Shown here: piece by piece, positions 11,946 to 15,240 of the stretch
Layout: every line of letters begins with the position of its first letter
Numbering within the stretch: position 1 is the stretch's first letter
Source of the DNA: JAKAGZ01 sp964412105
GTDB lineage: Bacteria > Bacteroidota > Ignavibacteria > Ignavibacteriales > Ignavibacteriaceae
Reading direction: 5' to 3'
NCBI GenBank assembly: GCA_964412105.1
Contig: CAYPNM010000063.1
Location: 1 to 15,240 of the forward strand
Length of the DNA: 15,240 nt
Notes under the pieces: model-generated
What the model was told of the DNA's origin: nothing
What the model saw: the letters and a program-made list of their open reading frames with translations, nothing else
The model's database searches: none
Translations under genes and position numbers: made by a program

Positions 11946-13781
11946 ATGTGCGGAATCGTAGGATATATCGGGGATAAAAACTGTGTTCCGATTCTTATTA
12001 ATGGCCTGAAAAGACTTGAATACCGCGGCTATGATTCTGCAGGAATCGGAATAATTAAAGACGGTCATTCTGATGTAATAAAAAAACCGGGAAAGGTTTC
12101 AATTCTTGAAAAGGAAATTGAGAAACTCAACCTGAGTTCAAATCTTGGCATCGCCCATACACGCTGGGCAACACACGGTATCCCAAATGAAGTTAACGCT
12201 CATCCTCATTATAATACTGATAAGAGCATTTTTGTTATTCATAATGGAATTATTGAAAATTATCAAACTCTCCGCAAAGGCTTACAAAAGTTCGGATATA
12301 AATTCATTACTGAAACCGATTCTGAAGTAATTCCTCATTTAATAGACAGTTTCATTAAAAAAGGTTTGAATCTTTTTAATGCCGTTCGTGCAGCACTTGC
12401 CGAAGTTGAAGGCACCTACGGTCTCGCAATCGTTTATTCAAAAGAGCCAGACAAACTGGTAGTAGCGAGAAAAGGCTCACCGCTTGTCCTCGGCATCGGA
12501 GAAGGAGAAAATTTTGTAGCCTCGGATGTTTCCGCAATTATCGCTCATACAAAACAGGTTGTTTACCTTGAAGACGGAGAGGCAGTTGAAATAACCAAAG
12601 ATAATTTTATTACTAAAGATCTAGCCGATGAGACTGAAATTGAAAAAGAAGTTCACGAAATAAGCATGACAATCGACCAACTCGATAAAGGCGGTTATCC
12701 GCATTTTATGCTGAAAGAAATTATGGAGCAGCCTGAATCGGTAAGGAACTCAATGCGCGGCAGGCTTTTATATGAAGAAGGTACTTCAAGGCTTGGAGGT
12801 TTGAGTAGTGTTGAGGATCAACTCGCAAATTCCAAGAGGATCATTATCTCAGCCTGCGGAACTTCCTGGCATTCCGGACTTGTCGGTGAATATATGTTGG
12901 AACAGTTTGCACGGATTCCGACGGAAGTGGAATATGCATCGGAATTCAGGTACAGGAACCCGGTCATTTATAAAGATGATGGTATTTTATTTATTTCACA
13001 AAGCGGAGAGACAGCCGACACACTGGCCTCACTTCGTGAATCAAAAATTCGCGGGGCATTGAGCCTTGGAATTTGTAATGTAGTCGGCTCTTCAATTGCG
13101 CGTGAGACGCAGGGGGGTGTTTACTGCCACGCCGGTCCAGAGATAGGCGTTGCATCTACAAAAGCATTCACTTCACAGCTTGTTGCTCTGGCATTAATAA
13201 CTTTATTGATAGCCCGAAAAAGAGATATGAGCAAGGTTGACGGAGTCAAAATTCTTGAAGAGCTTGAAGCTATTCCCGATAAAATTGCCACGATACTAAA
13301 ATTAAATAACCAGGTTGAGGCGATTGCAGAAAAGTTTAAGGACGCTAAAAATTTTCTATACCTTGGGCGCGGTTATAATTTTCCGGTTGCACTGGAAGGC
13401 GCTCTAAAATTAAAAGAAATTTCATACATTCACGCTGAAGGATACCCGGCTGCGGAAATGAAACACGGCCCGATTGCGTTAATTGACGACAATATGCCAG
13501 CCGTTTTTATTGCACCAAAAGATTCAACTTATGACAAAATTATAAGTAATATTGAGGAAATAAGAGCAAGGCGCGGAAGAATAATCGCAATAGCAAGTGA
13601 AAACGATGATAACATTGATCGTCTTGTTGATTATTCCATAAAGATACCTGATACAATAAGAATGTTAATGCCTATACTGACAGTAATTCCATTGCAATTG
13701 CTTGCTTATTACATTGCTGTTAAGAAGGGTCTTAATGTGGACCAGCCGAGAAATTTAGCGAAGAGTGTAACTGTAGAATAA
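11946..13781 (+). CDS. glmS: glutamine-fructose-6-phosphate aminotransferase (isomerizing)
   Basis: GlmS converts fructose-6-phosphate and glutamine to glucosamine-6-phosphate, the entry point to UDP-GlcNAc for peptidoglycan and lipopolysaccharide. At 611 residues it has normal length. The N-terminal glutaminase domain begins MCGIVGYIG with nucleophile Cys2, and shows HTRWATHG (71-78) and NGIIENY (100-106). Two SIS sugar-isomerase domains follow, with ACGTSWHSG (303-311), SQSGETADT (351-359) and EGALKLKEISYIHAE (484-498), and the C-terminal LAKSVTVE carries the conserved Lys606. The ATG at 11946 is fixed by the need for Cys2 and has no clear Shine-Dalgarno sequence, which is common in this lineage. 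It follows the upstream gene by 95 bases. Confidence 0.98.
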   Translation: MCGIVGYIGDKNCVPILINGLKRLEYRGYDSAGIGIIKDGHSDVIKKPGKVSILEKEIEKLNLSSNLGIAHTRWATHGIPNEVNAHPHYNTDKSIFVIHNGIIENYQTLRKGLQKFGYKFITETDSEVIPHLIDSFIKKGLNLFNAVRAALAEVEGTYGLAIVYSKEPDKLVVARKGSPLVLGIGEGENFVASDVSAIIAHTKQVVYLEDGEAVEITKDNFITKDLADETEIEKEVHEISMTIDQLDKGGYPHFMLKEIMEQPESVRNSMRGRLLYEEGTSRLGGLSSVEDQLANSKRIIISACGTSWHSGLVGEYMLEQFARIPTEVEYASEFRYRNPVIYKDDGILFISQSGETADTLASLRESKIRGALSLGICNVVGSSIARETQGGVYCHAGPEIGVASTKAFTSQLVALALITLLIARKRDMSKVDGVKILEELEAIPDKIATILKLNNQVEAIAEKFKDAKNFLYLGRGYNFPVALEGALKLKEISYIHAEGYPAAEMKHGPIALIDDNMPAVFIAPKDSTYDKIISNIEEIRARRGRIIAIASENDDNIDRLVDYSIKIPDTIRMLMPILTVIPLQLLAYYIAVKKGLNVDQPRNLAKSVTVE

Positions 13782-13819
13782 TATAACACAACATACACAA
13801 AAAAATGCATGAGGTATTC

Positions 13820-15139
13820 ATGTCCAAGACAAATGTACTTATTATGGGAGCAGCAGGAAGGGATTTCCATAATTTTAACGTATACTATCGTGATAACGAT
13901 AAATATAATGTAGCTGCTTTTACAGCTACGCAGATCCCAAACATCCATGGAAGAATTTATCCGGCGGTTTTAGCAGGCAAGCTATATCCGCACGGAATTA
14001 AAATTTATGATGAAAAAGAACTGACATCATTGATAAAGAAGTTGAAAATCGATGAAGTAGTATTTTCATATTCGGATGTAAAATTTGATTATGTAATGAC
14101 AAAGGCTTCTATTGTAAACGCGGCAGGCGCATCATTCAGACTTCTTGGTGCCGAACAGACAATGTTGAAAAGCAGTAAGCCGCTGGTTGCAATCGTTGCC
14201 GTAAGAACAGGAAGCGGGAAATCGCAGACATCTCGCAGGGTTGTTAAACTGCTGAGAGATGCGGGCAAAAAGGTTGTCTCGATAAGACATCCGATGCCTT
14301 ACGGCGATCTCGCAAAACAGAAAGTGCAGAGGTTTGCTTCGATTTCCGATTTAAAGAAACACAATTGTACGATTGAGGAAATGGAAGAGTATGAACCGCA
14401 TATTGCTATGGGCAGTGTAATTTATGCCGGAGTCGATTACGAGGCAATACTGAGAGAGGCCGAGAAAGAAGCAGATGTAATTATCTGGGACGGCGGTAAT
14501 AATGATATGTCGTTTTATCAAGCAGACGTTACCTTTGCAGTTGCCGATCCGCACAGGGCAGGTCATGAACTTTATTATTACCCGGGAAACACTTCCGTAA
14601 GGCTGGCCGATGCTGTTATAATAAATAAAATTGATTCGGCTGATCCAAAGAAAATAAGTGAAGTAAGAAACAATATTCACAGTATAAATCCGAAAGCAAA
14701 AATCATTGAGGCCGCTTCACCGATTTTTGTCGACAAACCGGAAGTTATCCGCGGTAAAAAAGTTCTTGTTATTGAAGACGGACCTACATTGACACACGGA
14801 GAGATGCAGTACGGTGCCGGAATGGTCGCGGCCTGGAATTACGGCGCGTCTGAAATTATTGATCCAAGACCATATACGGTAAAATCAATTACAGAAACTT
14901 TCAATAAATATCCGAAGATAGGTACATTACTACCGGCGATGGGTTACGGCGATAAGCAAATGAAAGATCTGCAAATGACGATAAACAAAACGAAGTGTGA
15001 TTCGGTTGTAATCGGAACGCCTATTGATCTTGGAAGAATTCTGAAGATAACTAAACCGAATACAAGGGTTCGCTACGAATTGCAGGAAATCGGTGCGGTT
15101 ACGTGTGAGACGATTCTGAAGGAGAAGGGGATTATATAA
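13820..15139 (+). CDS. P-loop protein of the cyclic 2,3-diphosphoglycerate synthetase family
   Basis: This 439-residue protein starts with a Rossmann-like segment (VLIMGAAGRDFHNFN), has a middle stretch ending in FRLLGAEQTM, and then a P-loop, VRTGSGKS with the Lys near residue 134, followed by a GTPase-like region with IIWDGGNND and ADAVIINKID (an NKxD-type guanine motif). This order matches proteins named cyclic 2,3-diphosphoglycerate synthetase after the archaeal enzyme, which closes 2,3-diphosphoglycerate into its cyclic form using ATP. In bacteria the role is not established. I chose ATG at 13820 because it has GAGG five bases upstream and matches the MSKTNVLIMGAAGRD start; an ATG at 13805 is in frame. 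It lies 38 bases after glmS and is closed by a strong terminator. Confidence 0.82.
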   Translation: MSKTNVLIMGAAGRDFHNFNVYYRDNDKYNVAAFTATQIPNIHGRIYPAVLAGKLYPHGIKIYDEKELTSLIKKLKIDEVVFSYSDVKFDYVMTKASIVNAAGASFRLLGAEQTMLKSSKPLVAIVAVRTGSGKSQTSRRVVKLLRDAGKKVVSIRHPMPYGDLAKQKVQRFASISDLKKHNCTIEEMEEYEPHIAMGSVIYAGVDYEAILREAEKEADVIIWDGGNNDMSFYQADVTFAVADPHRAGHELYYYPGNTSVRLADAVIINKIDSADPKKISEVRNNIHSINPKAKIIEAASPIFVDKPEVIRGKKVLVIEDGPTLTHGEMQYGAGMVAAWNYGASEIIDPRPYTVKSITETFNKYPKIGTLLPAMGYGDKQMKDLQMTINKTKCDSVVIGTPIDLGRILKITKPNTRVRYELQEIGAVTCETILKEKGII

Positions 15140-15140
15140 T

Positions 15141-15168
15141 GGAATAGGGGATATGGTATAGGGTATAA
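15141..15168 (+). repeat. four tandem 7-base G-rich units
   Basis: Four consecutive heptads, GGAATAG, GGGATAT, GGTATAG and GGTATAA, all fit GGnATAn and start two bases after the preceding stop codon. The run has repeated GG pairs with short A/T loops. It could be a decayed microsatellite, or fold as a weak two-layer G-quadruplex on the plus strand or transcript. Confidence 0.6.
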
Positions 15169-15176
15169 GGTTAAAT

Positions 15177-15219
15177 AAGATCCCGTTCTTTTTGGCAGAG
15201 GACGGGATTTTTGTTTTTT
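15177..15219 (+). terminator. strong intrinsic terminator after the glmS pair
   Basis: ATCCCGT (15180-15186) pairs with ACGGGAT (15202-15208), and the stem extends inward by five further pairs including two G-U wobbles, giving about 12 bp around a five-base loop. TTTTT and then TTTTTT follow at 15208-15219. This should end the glmS and diphosphoglycerate-synthetase-like transcript. The last 21 bases of the window show nothing further. Confidence 0.9.
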
Positions 15220-15240
15220 AAAGGTTGGGGTGGGGAAGGA

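Noticed and set aside
1..15240. CRISPR arrays, tRNA genes, insertion sequences or phage genes
   Set aside because: No regular spacer-repeat pattern, cloverleaf, transposase motif or phage protein was seen on either strand.

Overview
The window looks like a chromosomal, housekeeping-rich segment of a bacterium from the Bacteroidetes/Chlorobi/Ignavibacteria side of the tree, most likely an uncultured Ignavibacteria-type organism assembled from a metagenome. This is an inference. It rests on the low G+C, Lys/Ile/Asn-rich proteins, one TAnnTTTG-type -7 promoter box, purine synthesis by separate PurS and PurQ subunits, a small membrane-anchored phosphatidylserine decarboxylase next to PssA, and one 100-N scaffold gap. 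I see no phage, transposon, CRISPR or tRNA signal.

Left arm (1-7138, all minus strand). At the far left is a sucD-ndk pair (succinyl-CoA synthetase alpha subunit, nucleoside diphosphate kinase) ending in a good intrinsic terminator at 48-86. To its right is gatA, the amidase of the tRNA amidotransferase, with a perfect palindrome overlapping its ribosome binding site. Next come two tandem TatA-type translocase genes. Then comes a tightly packed run, in transcription order: a divergent PurC-like gene, psd, pssA, purS, purQ and the distal tatA copy. This run starts at a near-consensus promoter at 7168-7195. It mixes phosphatidylethanolamine synthesis (PssA makes phosphatidylserine, Psd decarboxylates it) with the FGAM synthetase subunits PurS and PurQ. 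The N gap between pssA and purS is flanked by an exact 55-bp duplication and is almost certainly an assembly artefact.

Right arm (7275-15139, all plus strand). From the same divergent promoter region reads ybaB-recR, then a SAM methyltransferase, two lipoprotein genes, ftsX and a UDP-glucuronate decarboxylase-like gene. Junctions are very short or overlapping, so this is probably one operon. The second lipoprotein gene has no ATG/GTG/TTG start and appears to use ATT. A weak hairpin ends this run. glmS (glucosamine-6-phosphate synthase) and a P-loop protein of the cyclic 2,3-diphosphoglycerate synthetase family follow, closed by a strong terminator at 15177-15219.

The points most worth attention are the PurC-like protein that has lost the SAICAR synthetase signature residues, the ATT-started lipoprotein gene and its tandem paralogue, the Lys/Arg-rich tail on SucD, the odd N-terminal extension on PurQ, and the collapsible assembly gap. 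I do not see a defence system or another wholly new multi-gene system.
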